A stretch of 64,000 nucleotides of DNA from Pseudomonas lurida. GTDB taxonomy: Bacteria; Pseudomonadota; Gammaproteobacteria; Pseudomonadales; Pseudomonadaceae. Both the position numbers and the translations under genes were made by a program. This document shows positions 39,589 through 48,451 of this stretch, piece by piece (position 1 is the first letter of the stretch; the number at the start of each line of letters is the position of its first letter). The DNA is taken from positions 5,687,501 through 5,751,500 of the forward strand of contig NZ_PDJB01000001.1 of assembly GCF_002563895.1 (NCBI RefSeq), given 5' to 3'. The notes under the pieces were generated by a model that worked only from the letters and a program-made list of their open reading frames with translations, was not told where the DNA came from and ran no database searches.

Positions 39589-41394
39589 TTAGTAAGCCAG
39601 GCCGAAGTCTTCTTCTTTCATGTCCATCAGGTTGTTGGCGCCCGACAGCATGGTGGCCACGTGAGTGCGAGTACGCGGCAGGATGCGCTGGAAGTAGAAG
39701 CGCGCAGTCTGCAGCTTGGCGTTGTAGAACGCTTCTTCGGTGGTGCCGGCGGCCAGTTTCTCGGCCGCCAGGCGCGCCATGTCGGCCCAGAAATAGGCCA
39801 GGCAGGCGTAACCGGAGTACATCACGTAGTCCACCGAGGCAGCACCCACCTCTTCGCGGTCCTTCATCGCGGCCATGCCGACCTTCATGGTCAACTCGCC
39901 CCACTCTTTGTTCAGTGCAGCCAGCGGTGCAACGAACTCTTTGACGGCGTCGTTACCTTCGTTGGCCTGGCAGAACTTGTGCACGATCTTGGTGAAGCCC
40001 TTGAGCGCTTCGCCCTGGGTCATCAGCACTTTACGGCCGAGCAGGTCCAGGGCCTGGATGCCCGTGGTGCCTTCGTACAGCATCGAAATGCGGCTGTCGC
40101 GAACGTTCTGCTCCATGCCCCACTCGGCGATAAAACCGTGGCCGCCGTAGATCTGCACGCCGTGGTTGGCCGATTCAAAGCCGACTTCGGTCATGAACGC
40201 CTTGGCGATCGGGGTCATGAATGCCAGCAGGCCATCCGCCTGTTTCTTGGCTTCGTCGTCGGTACCGTATTTGACGATGTCCACTTGCTTGGCGGTGAAG
40301 TACACCATCGCACGGTTGCCTTCGGCGAAGGCTTTCATGGTCAGCAGCATGCGGCGCACGTCAGGGTGCACGATGATCGGGTCAGCGGCTTTTTCCGGTG
40401 CTTTCGGGCCGGTCAGCGAACGCATTTGCAGGCGGTCACGCGCATATTTCAGGCCACCCTGGAAGCCAGCCTCGGCGTGGGCCAGGCCTTGCAGCGCAGT
40501 GCCCAGGCGAGCAGTGTTCATAAAGGTGAACATGCAGTTCAGGCCTTTGTTCGCCGGGCCGATCAGGAAACCGGTGGCCGCGTCGAAGTTCATCACGCAG
40601 GTGGCGTTGCCGTGGATGCCCATCTTGTGTTCCAGGGAACCACAGGTCACCGCGTTGCGCTCACCGATCGAGCCATCGGCGTTTGGCAGGAACTTCGGCA
40701 CGATGAACAGCGAGATGCCTTTGGTGCCCGCCGGTGCGTCCGGCAGGCGGGCCAGTACGATGTGGACGATGTTGTCGGCCATGTCGTGCTCGCCGGCCGA
40801 GATGAAGATCTTGGTGCCGGAGATTTTGTAGGAGCCATCGGCCTGAGGTTCGGCCTTGGTGCGCAGCATGCCCAGGTCGGTGCCACAGTGTGGCTCGGTC
40901 AGGCACATGGTGCCGGTCCATTCACCCGACACCAGTTTGGTCAGGTAAGCCTCTTGCTGCTCAGGGGTGCCGTGCTCGGAAATGGTGTTCATCGCACCAT
41001 GGGACAGGCCGGGGTACATGCCCCACGACCAGTTGGCGGTACCAACCATTTCGCTGACCGCCAGGCCCAGGGATTCCGGCAGGCCTTGGCCGCCGTGCGC
41101 TACGTCGTGGGCCAGGCTTGGCCAGCCGCCTTCGACGAATTGTTTGTAGGCTTCCTTGAACCCTGTCGGGGTCTTAACGCCTGACTCACTCCAGGTGCAC
41201 CCTTCGATGTCGCCCACGCGGTTCAGCGGTGCCAGCACTTGCTCACAGAACTTGGCGCCTTCTTCGAGAATGGCGTCAACCATGTCCGGAGTAGCGTCCT
41301 GGCAAGCCGGCAGACTCTGATAGTGCGCTTCATAGCCAAGCAGTTCGTCACGAACGAAGCGAATATCACGCAAGGGGGCCTTGTAGTCAGGCAT
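39589..41394 (-). CDS. Acyl-CoA dehydrogenase (FadE-like, paralogue 3)
   Basis: A third long-form acyl-CoA dehydrogenase of 601 residues, starting [22 protein letters not shown] with GAGG before the ATG. Signatures [34 protein letters not shown] and [32 protein letters not shown] match paralogues 1 and 2. It ends in a strong terminator and is a separate unit from them, with the diguanylate cyclase between. A possible fatty acid regulator (PsrA-like) site lies about 76 bases upstream. Confidence 0.93.
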   Translation of the reverse strand: MPDYKAPLRDIRFVRDELLGYEAHYQSLPACQDATPDMVDAILEEGAKFCEQVLAPLNRVGDIEGCTWSESGVKTPTGFKEAYKQFVEGGWPSLAHDVAHGGQGLPESLGLAVSEMVGTANWSWGMYPGLSHGAMNTISEHGTPEQQEAYLTKLVSGEWTGTMCLTEPHCGTDLGMLRTKAEPQADGSYKISGTKIFISAGEHDMADNIVHIVLARLPDAPAGTKGISLFIVPKFLPNADGSIGERNAVTCGSLEHKMGIHGNATCVMNFDAATGFLIGPANKGLNCMFTFMNTARLGTALQGLAHAEAGFQGGLKYARDRLQMRSLTGPKAPEKAADPIIVHPDVRRMLLTMKAFAEGNRAMVYFTAKQVDIVKYGTDDEAKKQADGLLAFMTPIAKAFMTEVGFESANHGVQIYGGHGFIAEWGMEQNVRDSRISMLYEGTTGIQALDLLGRKVLMTQGEALKGFTKIVHKFCQANEGNDAVKEFVAPLAALNKEWGELTMKVGMAAMKDREEVGAASVDYVMYSGYACLAYFWADMARLAAEKLAAGTTEEAFYNAKLQTARFYFQRILPRTRTHVATMLSGANNLMDMKEEDFGLAY

Positions 41395-41469
41395 AGCGAT
41401 AAACCTCTGCTGATGTATCTGGAATGAACAACCGCGTGGATTTGTGTTGTAGCGGTCAAACAGGTGTTT

Positions 41470-41483
41470 GAAACATACGTTTA
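41470..41483. promoter_or_regulatory. Possible PsrA operator (GAAAC N4 GTTTA)
   Basis: GAAACATACGTTTA matches the PsrA consensus (G/C)AAAC-N2-4-GTTT(G/C) except for its last base. PsrA is the fatty-acid-responsive repressor of fad genes in Pseudomonas. The site lies about 76 bases upstream of an acyl-CoA dehydrogenase start, which fits promoter-region control. Motif match only. Confidence 0.4.
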
Positions 41484-41598
41484 CGACCTGGGGATGTCAA
41501 GCGTCGTCCAGCCGCCGTTTGTCATGACGTGGGTCAATGGCGCGCACGGCAAAGCCCGCGGCGAGATGCCACCAGTAAGATTAGGAGAGAAACAGGGC

Positions 41599-41686
41599 TG
41601 TAGCCGCTGGCTTGCCCGCGATACAGGCGTCGCGGTCGAGGAGTAGAACCGAATTGATGCTATCGCAAGCGAACCAGCTCCCACAT
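41599..41686. repeat. REPIN (inverted REP pair, degenerate)
   Basis: CTGTAGCCGCTGGCTTGC at the left and TATCGCAAGCGAACCAGC with TCCCACAT at the right (41661-41686) are inverted REP arms with about 37 bases between. The left arm deviates from the consensus GTGGGAGC start. Confidence 0.8.
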
Positions 41687-41716
41687 GAAGCGAGAGCCGG
41701 TCGGCGTGTAGAGGGT

Positions 41717-41998
41717 TTAAGCGTAGGTGTCGATCAGGGTGCCAAGCATTTCATCCGAAGCCTTGGCCACTTTTACGCCCAGTTCCACCTGGAACTTGCC
41801 TTGGGCCATTTCGACCATGTTGCTGGCCGAGTTCGATGGCTGGGCGCGATCGTTGGCTTGCAAACGGTCGCTTTGCGCATCCGACGGCTGGGTCGTCGCG
41901 GCGCTGGCAATCTTGCCCGCAGCCTGGTCGACACGGTTCTGCCCGGTCTGAATGCTGCTCAGGCCCGAGTAAAACGCGCTGCTTCCAGAGATTTCCAT
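41717..41998 (-). CDS. Small protein resembling joined ends of a flagellar rod protein
   Basis: This 93-residue protein follows bioD by about 105 bases. The N-terminus MEISGSSAFYSGLSSIQTGQN and the C-terminus FQVELGVKVAKASDEMLGTLID resemble the two helical ends of flagellar rod/hook proteins (FlgB/FlgC/FlgG type), with the middle domain replaced by a Gln/Ser/Asp-rich linker (about residues 30-60). I recall a hypothetical gene in the same place in P. aeruginosa (PA0505). Function is unknown. Whether it joins the flagellum or is an unrelated coiled coil cannot be told from sequence alone. Confidence 0.75.
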   Translation of the reverse strand: MEISGSSAFYSGLSSIQTGQNRVDQAAGKIASAATTQPSDAQSDRLQANDRAQPSNSASNMVEMAQGKFQVELGVKVAKASDEMLGTLIDTYA

Positions 41999-42104
41999 GG
42001 CGTAAGCCTGCCTTTAGAGAATCGTGAAGTTGAATTGAAGCAGATATCCCGGCAAAGGGCTCGTCAAAAACACTAATGGCATAATGCCTTGTTGATAGCC
42101 AAAA

Positions 42105-42785
42105 TCAGTCAAGCAAGTCCAACTGCAAGTATTCAGCAACGGCTTGGGCCCCGGCGTGCTTGAGTTTGGGCACGCGCCCCAGGCACGGTGCAGGCAACCG
42201 CTCCGCCAGCGTGGCGAGGTTTTCTTCCAGACGAGAGGTCTTGGGGTCGATGATATTCGCCACCCAACCCGCCAGCGGCAAACCGTCTCGGGCGATGGCC
42301 TCGGCGGTCAGCAACGCATGACTGATACAGCCCAAACGCACGCCAACCACCAGGATCACCGGCAGCTTGAGCGCCATGGCCAAATCCGACAGGTTGTCCT
42401 GGTCGGCCAACGGCACGCGCCAGCCGCCCGCACCTTCGATCAACGTGAAATCCGCTTGCTGCGCCAGGATGTGCTGCATGGGTTTCAACAGCGATTGCAC
42501 CGTCAACGCAACGCCCGCCTCCCGTGCTGCCAAATGCGGGGCGATAGCGGGCTCGAAGGCTACGGGGTTGACCTCGGCATACGTCAGCGGCAACGAACAC
42601 TCGGCCAGCAACGCCAGGGCATCGGCGTTGCGCAAGCCTTTGGCCGTGACCTGGCAGCCGGACGCCACGGGCTTACCGGCCGCAGTGCTCCTGCCGGCCT
42701 GGCGCGCCGCGTGCAGCAGGCCGGCGGCGATGGTGGTCTTGCCGACATCGGTGTCGGTCCCGGTGATGAAGTAAGCGGCGCTCAT
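42105..42785 (-). CDS. bioD: ATP-dependent dethiobiotin synthetase BioD
   Basis: BioD forms the ureido ring of dethiobiotin from 7,8-diaminopelargonate, CO2 and ATP. The 226-residue protein starts [22 protein letters not shown], the P-loop signature, and has the [10 protein letters not shown] segment near residue 115. It is the fifth gene of the bioBFHCD block and overlaps bioC by four bases. Confidence 0.98.
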   Translation of the reverse strand: MSAAYFITGTDTDVGKTTIAAGLLHAARQAGRSTAAGKPVASGCQVTAKGLRNADALALLAECSLPLTYAEVNPVAFEPAIAPHLAAREAGVALTVQSLLKPMQHILAQQADFTLIEGAGGWRVPLADQDNLSDLAMALKLPVILVVGVRLGCISHALLTAEAIARDGLPLAGWVANIIDPKTSRLEENLATLAERLPAPCLGRVPKLKHAGAQAVAEYLQLDLLD

Positions 42786-43594
42786 AGAGGTTTCTCCAGT
42801 ACGGCATACACCACTTGGTAAGTCGCCGGCAGGCCTTGGGCCTGGCGGAACTGCTCATACGCTTGTGCCAGTGCAACAATCCGCGCGCGCCCCGTCAACC
42901 CTCCCGGCCGTCCCGGGTTGAGATTGTGCGCACCCAGCGCCTTCAACTCATGGGTCAGGCTGCGTACATCGGGGTAATGCAGCACATGGGGCCGGCGCTC
43001 CAGGCTCACCACGCGCAAACCACTGGCCGCGCATAGCTGTTGATACGCCTCGAAGGTGCGAAAGCGATTGACGTGCACCATGCCATCCGCCGCGCGCCAG
43101 CTTTCGCGCAACTCATCCAGTGTTCCCACGCATAAACTCGCAAACGCCAGCACACCACCCGGTTGCAACACGCGATGCGCCTCGCTGAGCACCGCCGTGA
43201 AATCCGCACACCATTGCACCGCCAGGCTGGAGAAGATCAGCCCGAAGCTGGCGTCCCGCAACGGCAGGCGTTCGGCATCGCCGGCGATGAAATGCCCGGC
43301 GCCGCCCAATGGCCGCGCGTGGTTGAGCATGCCTTCGGCAATATCCAGTGCCACACCCTGGCTGGCTGGCAACGCCGGAGCCAACACCCGGCTGAAATAC
43401 CCGGTGCCGCACCCCATATCGAGCCAGCGTTGCGGCGCACACGTCGACGGCAGGCGCCCCAGCAGTTCATGCCCCACCGCGCGCTGCAACTCGGCAACAC
43501 TGTCGTAACTGGCCGCCGCGCGGGAAAACGACGCAGCGACCTGGCGCTTGTCCGGCAAGGCACCGGGCAGCGGGGCGTGGGATAAATCAGTCAT
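42782..43594 (-). CDS. bioC: Malonyl-[ACP] O-methyltransferase BioC
   Basis: BioC methylates the free carboxyl of malonyl-ACP so that the fatty acid machinery can build pimeloyl-ACP methyl ester. The 270-residue protein ([19 protein letters not shown]) has [22 protein letters not shown], the SAM motif [14 protein letters not shown] and the FSSLAVQWC segment. An alternative ATG at 43606 would add four residues. It overlaps bioH by eight bases and bioD by four. Confidence 0.96.
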   Translation of the reverse strand: MTDLSHAPLPGALPDKRQVAASFSRAAASYDSVAELQRAVGHELLGRLPSTCAPQRWLDMGCGTGYFSRVLAPALPASQGVALDIAEGMLNHARPLGGAGHFIAGDAERLPLRDASFGLIFSSLAVQWCADFTAVLSEAHRVLQPGGVLAFASLCVGTLDELRESWRAADGMVHVNRFRTFEAYQQLCAASGLRVVSLERRPHVLHYPDVRSLTHELKALGAHNLNPGRPGGLTGRARIVALAQAYEQFRQAQGLPATYQVVYAVLEKPL

Positions 43595-44318
43595 CGAGGC
43601 ACTCATGCAAAAAAGCCTGGATAGCCCCCGCGACGCCGTGGGGGTCTTCCAGAAGAAAAGCGTGGCCGGCCTGTTCGATCAGGCCGATTTCAACATCCGG
43701 AAGCAGAGCCAGCAGGTCGCTGGCGGCTTGCGCAGGCACCAACCCGTCCAGGCCGGCGAACAGGTGCAACTGCGGGCCGCGATACGCCAGCAAGGCTTCG
43801 CGGGTGTCGAGTTGGGCGAGCAGTTCAAGGCCGGGCATCAATACACTTGACGGCGAATTCGGCGCCCCGCTGACCAGCAGCCGCGACAGCCCGCGTGGGT
43901 CTTCAGCGCCCTTGGCGCACAGCAGGCCGAAGCGCTTGAGGGTGACCTGAGAGTCGGCATGGCAGCCGGCGAGAAACGCGTCGAACGTCTCGGCAGGCAT
44001 CGCGTTCGGCCAACCGTCGTGGGCGACAAAACACGGGTTGCTGGCCAGTGTCAGCAGGCCGCAACAGCGTTCGCCGCGCCGCGCGGCCAGTTCCGATGCG
44101 AGCATGCCACCCAGGGACCAACCGCCCAGCCAGGCATTGTCCGGCAGCGTGGCGTCGAGTTCCTCGAGCCATTCACCCAAGTCGCTGGAACCCAACACCG
44201 GCAACGGCTCGATCTGCACCCGCAGGTGTTCGTCCAGCCCTTGCAACGCGGCGGCCAATGGCTCCAGCGGCGATACGCCGAGGCCCCAGCCGGGGAGCAA
44301 TATCAGTCGATCACGCAT
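43587..44318 (-). CDS. bioH: Pimeloyl-ACP methyl ester carboxylesterase BioH
   Basis: BioH cleaves the methyl ester from pimeloyl-ACP, ending chain elongation in biotin synthesis. The 243-residue alpha/beta hydrolase has [15 protein letters not shown] at the N-terminus, the nucleophile elbow GGWSLGGML (Ser near residue 83), an Asp in [11 protein letters not shown] and His in [12 protein letters not shown]. It overlaps bioF by eight bases and bioC by eight, consistent with one operon. Confidence 0.95.
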   Translation of the reverse strand: MRDRLILLPGWGLGVSPLEPLAAALQGLDEHLRVQIEPLPVLGSSDLGEWLEELDATLPDNAWLGGWSLGGMLASELAARRGERCCGLLTLASNPCFVAHDGWPNAMPAETFDAFLAGCHADSQVTLKRFGLLCAKGAEDPRGLSRLLVSGAPNSPSSVLMPGLELLAQLDTREALLAYRGPQLHLFAGLDGLVPAQAASDLLALLPDVEIGLIEQAGHAFLLEDPHGVAGAIQAFLHECLDD

Positions 44319-45492
44319 GGTCGGGCTCCGTGGCGCCTAACGAGCGGAAACACACTTCCAATCCGTCTAACAATAGCTGCACCTGCGCCGCGCTGTGGGC
44401 CGCCGTCAGTGTCACGCGCAAACGTGCGCTGCCGGCCGGCACGGTGGGTGGGCGAATCGCTGTCACCATCAGGCCGCGCTGGCGCAGCATCTGCGACAGA
44501 CGCACGGCCTTGGCGCTGTCACCGATCAGGATCGGCTGGATCGGCGTGAAGCTCTCCATCAGGTCCAGGCCAAGCTGCTCGGCGCCCTGGCGGAACTGTC
44601 GGACCAGGCTGTTGAGGTGCTCGCGCCGCCAGTGCTCGGTGCGCAGCAACTCCAGGCTCTTCAAGGTGGCGCAGGCCAGGGCGGGCGGTTGGCTGGTGGT
44701 GTAGATGTACGGGCGGGCGAACTGGATCAGGCTTTCGATCAGGTCTTCACTGCCGGCCACAAAGGCGCCGGCCGTGCCGAATGCTTTGCCAAGGGTGCCG
44801 ACCAGTACCGGTACGTCGTCCTGGCTCAGGCCGAAATGCTCGACAATCCCACCGCCGTTGGCACCCAATGGGCCGAAGCCATGGGCGTCGTCCACCATCA
44901 ACCAGGCGCCCCTGGCCTTGGTTTCCCGGGCCAGCGCCGGCAGGTCTGCCAAGTCGCCATCCATGCTGAACACGCCGTCGGTGACCACCAGCGTATTGCC
45001 GGTAGCCTTCTCCAGGCGCTTGGCCAGGCTTGCCGCGTCGTTGTGCAGATAGCGGTTGAAGCGCGCCCCGGACAACAAGCCCGCATCCAGTAGCGATGCA
45101 TGGTTGAGGCGGTCCTGCAGCACCGTATCGCCCTGCCCCACCAACGCCGTGACGGCGCCGAGGTTGGCCATGTAGCCGGTGGTAAACAGCAGCGCGCGCG
45201 GGCGGCCGGTGAGGTGCGCCAGGGCTTCTTCAAGCTCATGGTGCGGCGTGGCATGCCCGATCACCAGGTGCGAAGCGCCACCGCCCACGCCCCAACGCGA
45301 CGCGCCGGCACGCCAGGCTTCGATCACTTGCGGGTGATTGGCCAGGCCCAGGTAATCGTTGTTGCAGAACGCCAGCAGCGGCTGGCCGTCCACCACCACT
45401 TCCGGGCCTTGGGGGCTGCCCAGTAGCGGGCGTTGACGATAAAGGTGCTGGGCACGGCGGGCAGCGAGGCGCGCGGCGAGATCGAAAGACAT
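44311..45492 (-). CDS. bioF: 8-amino-7-oxononanoate synthase BioF
   Basis: BioF condenses pimeloyl-ACP with L-alanine, with PLP, to KAPA. The 393-residue protein contains the cofactor lysine in [15 protein letters not shown] (near residue 238), [10 protein letters not shown] with the PLP-contacting Asp and His, and [16 protein letters not shown]. It starts [24 protein letters not shown] doublet separates it from bioB. Confidence 0.98.
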   Translation of the reverse strand: MSFDLAARLAARRAQHLYRQRPLLGSPQGPEVVVDGQPLLAFCNNDYLGLANHPQVIEAWRAGASRWGVGGGASHLVIGHATPHHELEEALAHLTGRPRALLFTTGYMANLGAVTALVGQGDTVLQDRLNHASLLDAGLLSGARFNRYLHNDAASLAKRLEKATGNTLVVTDGVFSMDGDLADLPALARETKARGAWLMVDDAHGFGPLGANGGGIVEHFGLSQDDVPVLVGTLGKAFGTAGAFVAGSEDLIESLIQFARPYIYTTSQPPALACATLKSLELLRTEHWRREHLNSLVRQFRQGAEQLGLDLMESFTPIQPILIGDSAKAVRLSQMLRQRGLMVTAIRPPTVPAGSARLRVTLTAAHSAAQVQLLLDGLEVCFRSLGATEPDHA

Positions 45493-45523
45493 GCTGGCCT
45501 CGATACATCAGGTGAACTCGATC

Positions 45524-45617
45524 CAATGTGAGAGCAGGCAAGCCTGCGATAGCGGTGATTCAGACACATTGATGTTGAATGTGCCGCCGTCATCGCAGGC
45601 AAGCCGGCTCCCACATT
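45524..45617. repeat. REPIN between bioB and bioF
   Basis: AATGTGAGAGCAGGCAAGCC at the left and ATCGCAGGCAAGCCGGCT with CCCACATT at the right are inverted REP arms. In transcripts of the bio operon this would form a hairpin between bioB and bioF, which could affect the ratio of the two products. Confidence 0.85.
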
Positions 45618-45651
45618 TGAATCGCATGCTAATAGGGAGATCAGTGGGGTT

Positions 45652-46707
45652 TTAAACCACAGCGTTATAGAACTGCTCGCTGCTCTTCTGCTCCACCAGC
45701 GCCTGTTCGATCGCCGCCTGATGCACCTCATCCGCGTGTTCTTCACGCGCTTCCGGCAGGATGCCCAGGCGCGAGAACAGTTGCATGTCCTTGTCGGCCT
45801 GCGGGTTGGCGGTGGTCAGCAGTTTGTCACCGTAGAAGATCGAGTTGGCGCCGGCGAAGAACGCCAGGGCCTGCATCTGCTCGTTCATCGCTTCCCGGCC
45901 GGCCGACAGGCGCACATGGGACTGCGGCATCAGGATGCGCGCCACGGCGAGCATGCGGATGAAGTCGAACGGGTCGATGTCTTCGGCGTTTTCCAGCGGC
46001 GTACCGGCGACCTTCACCAACATGTTGATCGGCACCGATTCCGGGTGCTCAGGCAGGTTGGCCAGTTGGATCAGCAGGTTGGCACGGTCGTCGAGGGACT
46101 CACCCATGCCGAGGATGCCACCGGAGCAGATCTTCATTCCCGAATCACGTACGTAGGCCAGGGTTTGCAGGCGCTCGCTGTAGGTGCGGGTGGTGATGAT
46201 GCTGCCGTAGAACTCCGGCGAGGTATCGAGGTTGTGGTTGTAGTAGTCGAGCCCAGCCTGGGCCAGGGCTTCGGTCTGGTCCTGGTCGAGACGACCGAGG
46301 GTCATGCAGGTTTCCAGGCCCATGGCCTTCACGCCCTTGACCATCTGCAGCACGTAGGGCATGTCTTTGGCCGACGGGTGCTTCCAGGCGGCGCCCATGC
46401 AGAAGCGGGTCGAGCCAATGGCTTTGGCGCGAGCAGCCTCTTCCAGGACCTTCTGCACTTCCATCAGCTTTTCTTTTTCCAGGCCGGTGTTGTAGTGGCC
46501 CGACTGCGGACAATATTTGCAATCTTCCGGGCAGGCACCGGTTTTGATCGAGAGCAGCGTCGACACTTGCACACGGTTGGCGTCGAAATGCGCGCGGTGC
46601 ACGGTCTGCGCTTGGAACAGCAGGTCGTTGAATGGCTGCACGAACAGCGCTTTGACTTCGGCGAGGGACCAATCGTGACGCAAGGTGGCGGTGGTGCTGG
46701 CGCTCAT
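45652..46707 (-). CDS. bioB: Biotin synthase BioB
   Basis: BioB inserts sulfur into dethiobiotin by radical SAM chemistry with a 4Fe-4S and a 2Fe-2S cluster. The 351-residue protein has the [11 protein letters not shown] cluster motif near residue 56-60 and [22 protein letters not shown] typical of the family. It leads the bio operon and is divergent from comF with about 90 bases between. A BirA site cannot be identified with confidence. Confidence 0.98.
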   Translation of the reverse strand: MSASTTATLRHDWSLAEVKALFVQPFNDLLFQAQTVHRAHFDANRVQVSTLLSIKTGACPEDCKYCPQSGHYNTGLEKEKLMEVQKVLEEAARAKAIGSTRFCMGAAWKHPSAKDMPYVLQMVKGVKAMGLETCMTLGRLDQDQTEALAQAGLDYYNHNLDTSPEFYGSIITTRTYSERLQTLAYVRDSGMKICSGGILGMGESLDDRANLLIQLANLPEHPESVPINMLVKVAGTPLENAEDIDPFDFIRMLAVARILMPQSHVRLSAGREAMNEQMQALAFFAGANSIFYGDKLLTTANPQADKDMQLFSRLGILPEAREEHADEVHQAAIEQALVEQKSSEQFYNAVV

Positions 46708-46799
46708 GGGCGATTCCTTGATTATGCTTTGGCAAGCGCTGCGGGAAGGGCAATACCCACAGGCACGACACGGATGCTCGGCATATTTAAGGAAGATTC

Positions 46800-47537
46800 A
46801 TGCACTGTCAACCCAGCCACAAACGCCAGGTTTACATCTGGCTAAAAAACACACAAACCTGTTTAATCTGCGATGAAGCGACGGAATCGGCCGATTGTGT
46901 GTGCAACGTCTGCGAAACCGATCTGCCCTGGCTGATGGAGCACTGCGATGTCTGCGCATTGCCCCTGCCGATGGAGGGTCTGATTTGCGGCCAATGCCTG
47001 AAACAACCACCGGCGTTTAAACAGGTGATCGCACCCTGGACCTACGGCTTCCCCATCGACAGCCTGGTCAGCCGCTTCAAGCACCAGGCACGCTGGCCAC
47101 TTGGGCAGATGCTTGCAAGGCTCCTGGCGCAGTACCTGCAGGACCGCCTCGATAACAACGAACTCACGCGCCCCGATTGCCTGCTGCCGGTGCCAATGGC
47201 CCGCAAGCGCCTGCGCGAACGCGGCTATAACCAGGCCTTGATGCTGGCGCGCTGGCTCAGCAGCGACCTGAACATCGCCTACGATGAACACCTGTTGTTA
47301 CGCCCCCATGAAACCGTCGCCCAGCAAGCCCTCGATGCAAAGACACGCAAGCGCAACCTGCTCGGTGCCTTCGCCTTGGCGCCCGACGCCCAGGTGCAAG
47401 GCCGCCACCTGGCCTTGGTAGACGACGTGCTGACCACCGGCGCCACTGCCCACAGCCTGGCACGGCTGCTGATGAACGCCGGGGCGCGCCAGGTCGATGT
47501 GTACTGCCTGGCGCGCACGCCCAAACCCGGCAGCTGA
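46800..47537 (+). CDS. ComF-type phosphoribosyltransferase
   Basis: A 245-residue protein with an N-terminal double zinc ribbon (CLICDEATESADCVCNVC and CDVCALPLPMEGLICGQC) and a C-terminal phosphoribosyltransferase domain whose PRPP loop is LVDDVLTTGATAHS. ComF/GntX relatives function in DNA uptake or use of extracellular nucleic acids as carbon. A promoter is not obvious. The start at ATG 46800 (MHCQPSHKRQ) has GGAAGATTC upstream. It is followed after about 60 bases by modE. Confidence 0.92.
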   Translation: MHCQPSHKRQVYIWLKNTQTCLICDEATESADCVCNVCETDLPWLMEHCDVCALPLPMEGLICGQCLKQPPAFKQVIAPWTYGFPIDSLVSRFKHQARWPLGQMLARLLAQYLQDRLDNNELTRPDCLLPVPMARKRLRERGYNQALMLARWLSSDLNIAYDEHLLLRPHETVAQQALDAKTRKRNLLGAFALAPDAQVQGRHLALVDDVLTTGATAHSLARLLMNAGARQVDVYCLARTPKPGS

Positions 47538-47595
47538 CTTGACTCCCGTCAACCTTGGCCGCAACGTTCCACTCACCTTATCGAAGCGTATCCAC

Positions 47596-48360
47596 ATGTC
47601 ACTGCCAGCGTCCCTCAGCCAACACATCATCCGTCGCCCCCAGCGCATTGCCTTGCTGGCGCATATCGCCGAGCAGGGCTCCATCACCCGCGCGGCAAAA
47701 AGCGCAGGCTTGAGCTACAAGGCGGCGTGGGATGCCATCGACGAGCTGAACAACCTCGCGCAGAACCCCCTGGTGGAGCGCAGCGTCGGCGGCAAGGGCG
47801 GTGGCGGCGCCAAGCTGACGGCCGAGGGCGAGCGCGTGTTGCGTCTCTACCAGCGCCTGCAAGCGTTGCAGGCCGAAGTGCTGGGCTCCGATGAAGCGGC
47901 CAGCGACTTCAACCTGCTCGGCCGCTTGATGCTACGCACCAGCGCGCGCAACCAACTGCACGGCCAGGTCATCGCCATTGAACAGCACGGCCGTAACGAT
48001 CGGGTCCGGCTGCAGCTTGCCGGCGGTCTGAGCCTGCAAGCGCAGATCACCCACGACAGCACGCAGCGGCTGGAACTGGAAACCGGCGTGGAAGTGGTCG
48101 CGCTGATCAAGGCCGGCTGGCTGGAATTGCTGGCGCCCGAGCATCCTGCAACAACTGGACACAATTGCATGAGCGGTATTGTCGACGCCATTCTCGACGC
48201 CGATGACGGCCCCAGCGAAGTCCGCATCGCCCTGCCCAACGGCCAGGTTTTATGCGCCCTGGCGCAGCCCGACGCACTCAATGCCTTGGGTGCCGCCGAG
48301 GGCAAGCCGATCCAGGTGCAATTTGCGCCGAGCAATGTGCTGCTCGGTACGCCGGTGTAG
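47596..48360 (+). CDS. modE: Molybdate-responsive regulator ModE
   Basis: ModE represses molybdate transport when molybdate is bound. The 254-residue protein starts at ATG 47596 (MSLPASLSQHIIRRPQRIALL). It has the LysR-like helix-turn-helix GSITRAAKSAGLSYKAAWDAIDE and two TOBE (molbindin) domains (about residues 120-190 and 190-250) with TSARNQLHGQV and SGIVDAILDADDGPS. ModABC transport genes are not in this window. Confidence 0.93.
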   Translation: MSLPASLSQHIIRRPQRIALLAHIAEQGSITRAAKSAGLSYKAAWDAIDELNNLAQNPLVERSVGGKGGGGAKLTAEGERVLRLYQRLQALQAEVLGSDEAASDFNLLGRLMLRTSARNQLHGQVIAIEQHGRNDRVRLQLAGGLSLQAQITHDSTQRLELETGVEVVALIKAGWLELLAPEHPATTGHNCMSGIVDAILDADDGPSEVRIALPNGQVLCALAQPDALNALGAAEGKPIQVQFAPSNVLLGTPV

Positions 48361-48451
48361 CCGCGGCCCAACACTGCACACGCCTTCAAACTGCAACAAT
48401 TTCGTCACGCACGCTCCTTATGGTGTCTGCAAAAACCGCAGGGAGCCTGAG

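Larger units (their letters stand above)
41395..41716. other. 322-bp intergenic region holding a PsrA-like site and a REPIN
   Basis: Between acyl-CoA dehydrogenase paralogue 3 and the small bio-linked gene, both on the minus strand, I see a possible operator at 41470-41483 and a REP doublet at 41599-41686. No open frame with a ribosome binding site is convincing; the frames at 41464-41646 and 41481-41684 overlap the repeat and lack family resemblance. Confidence 0.7.
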
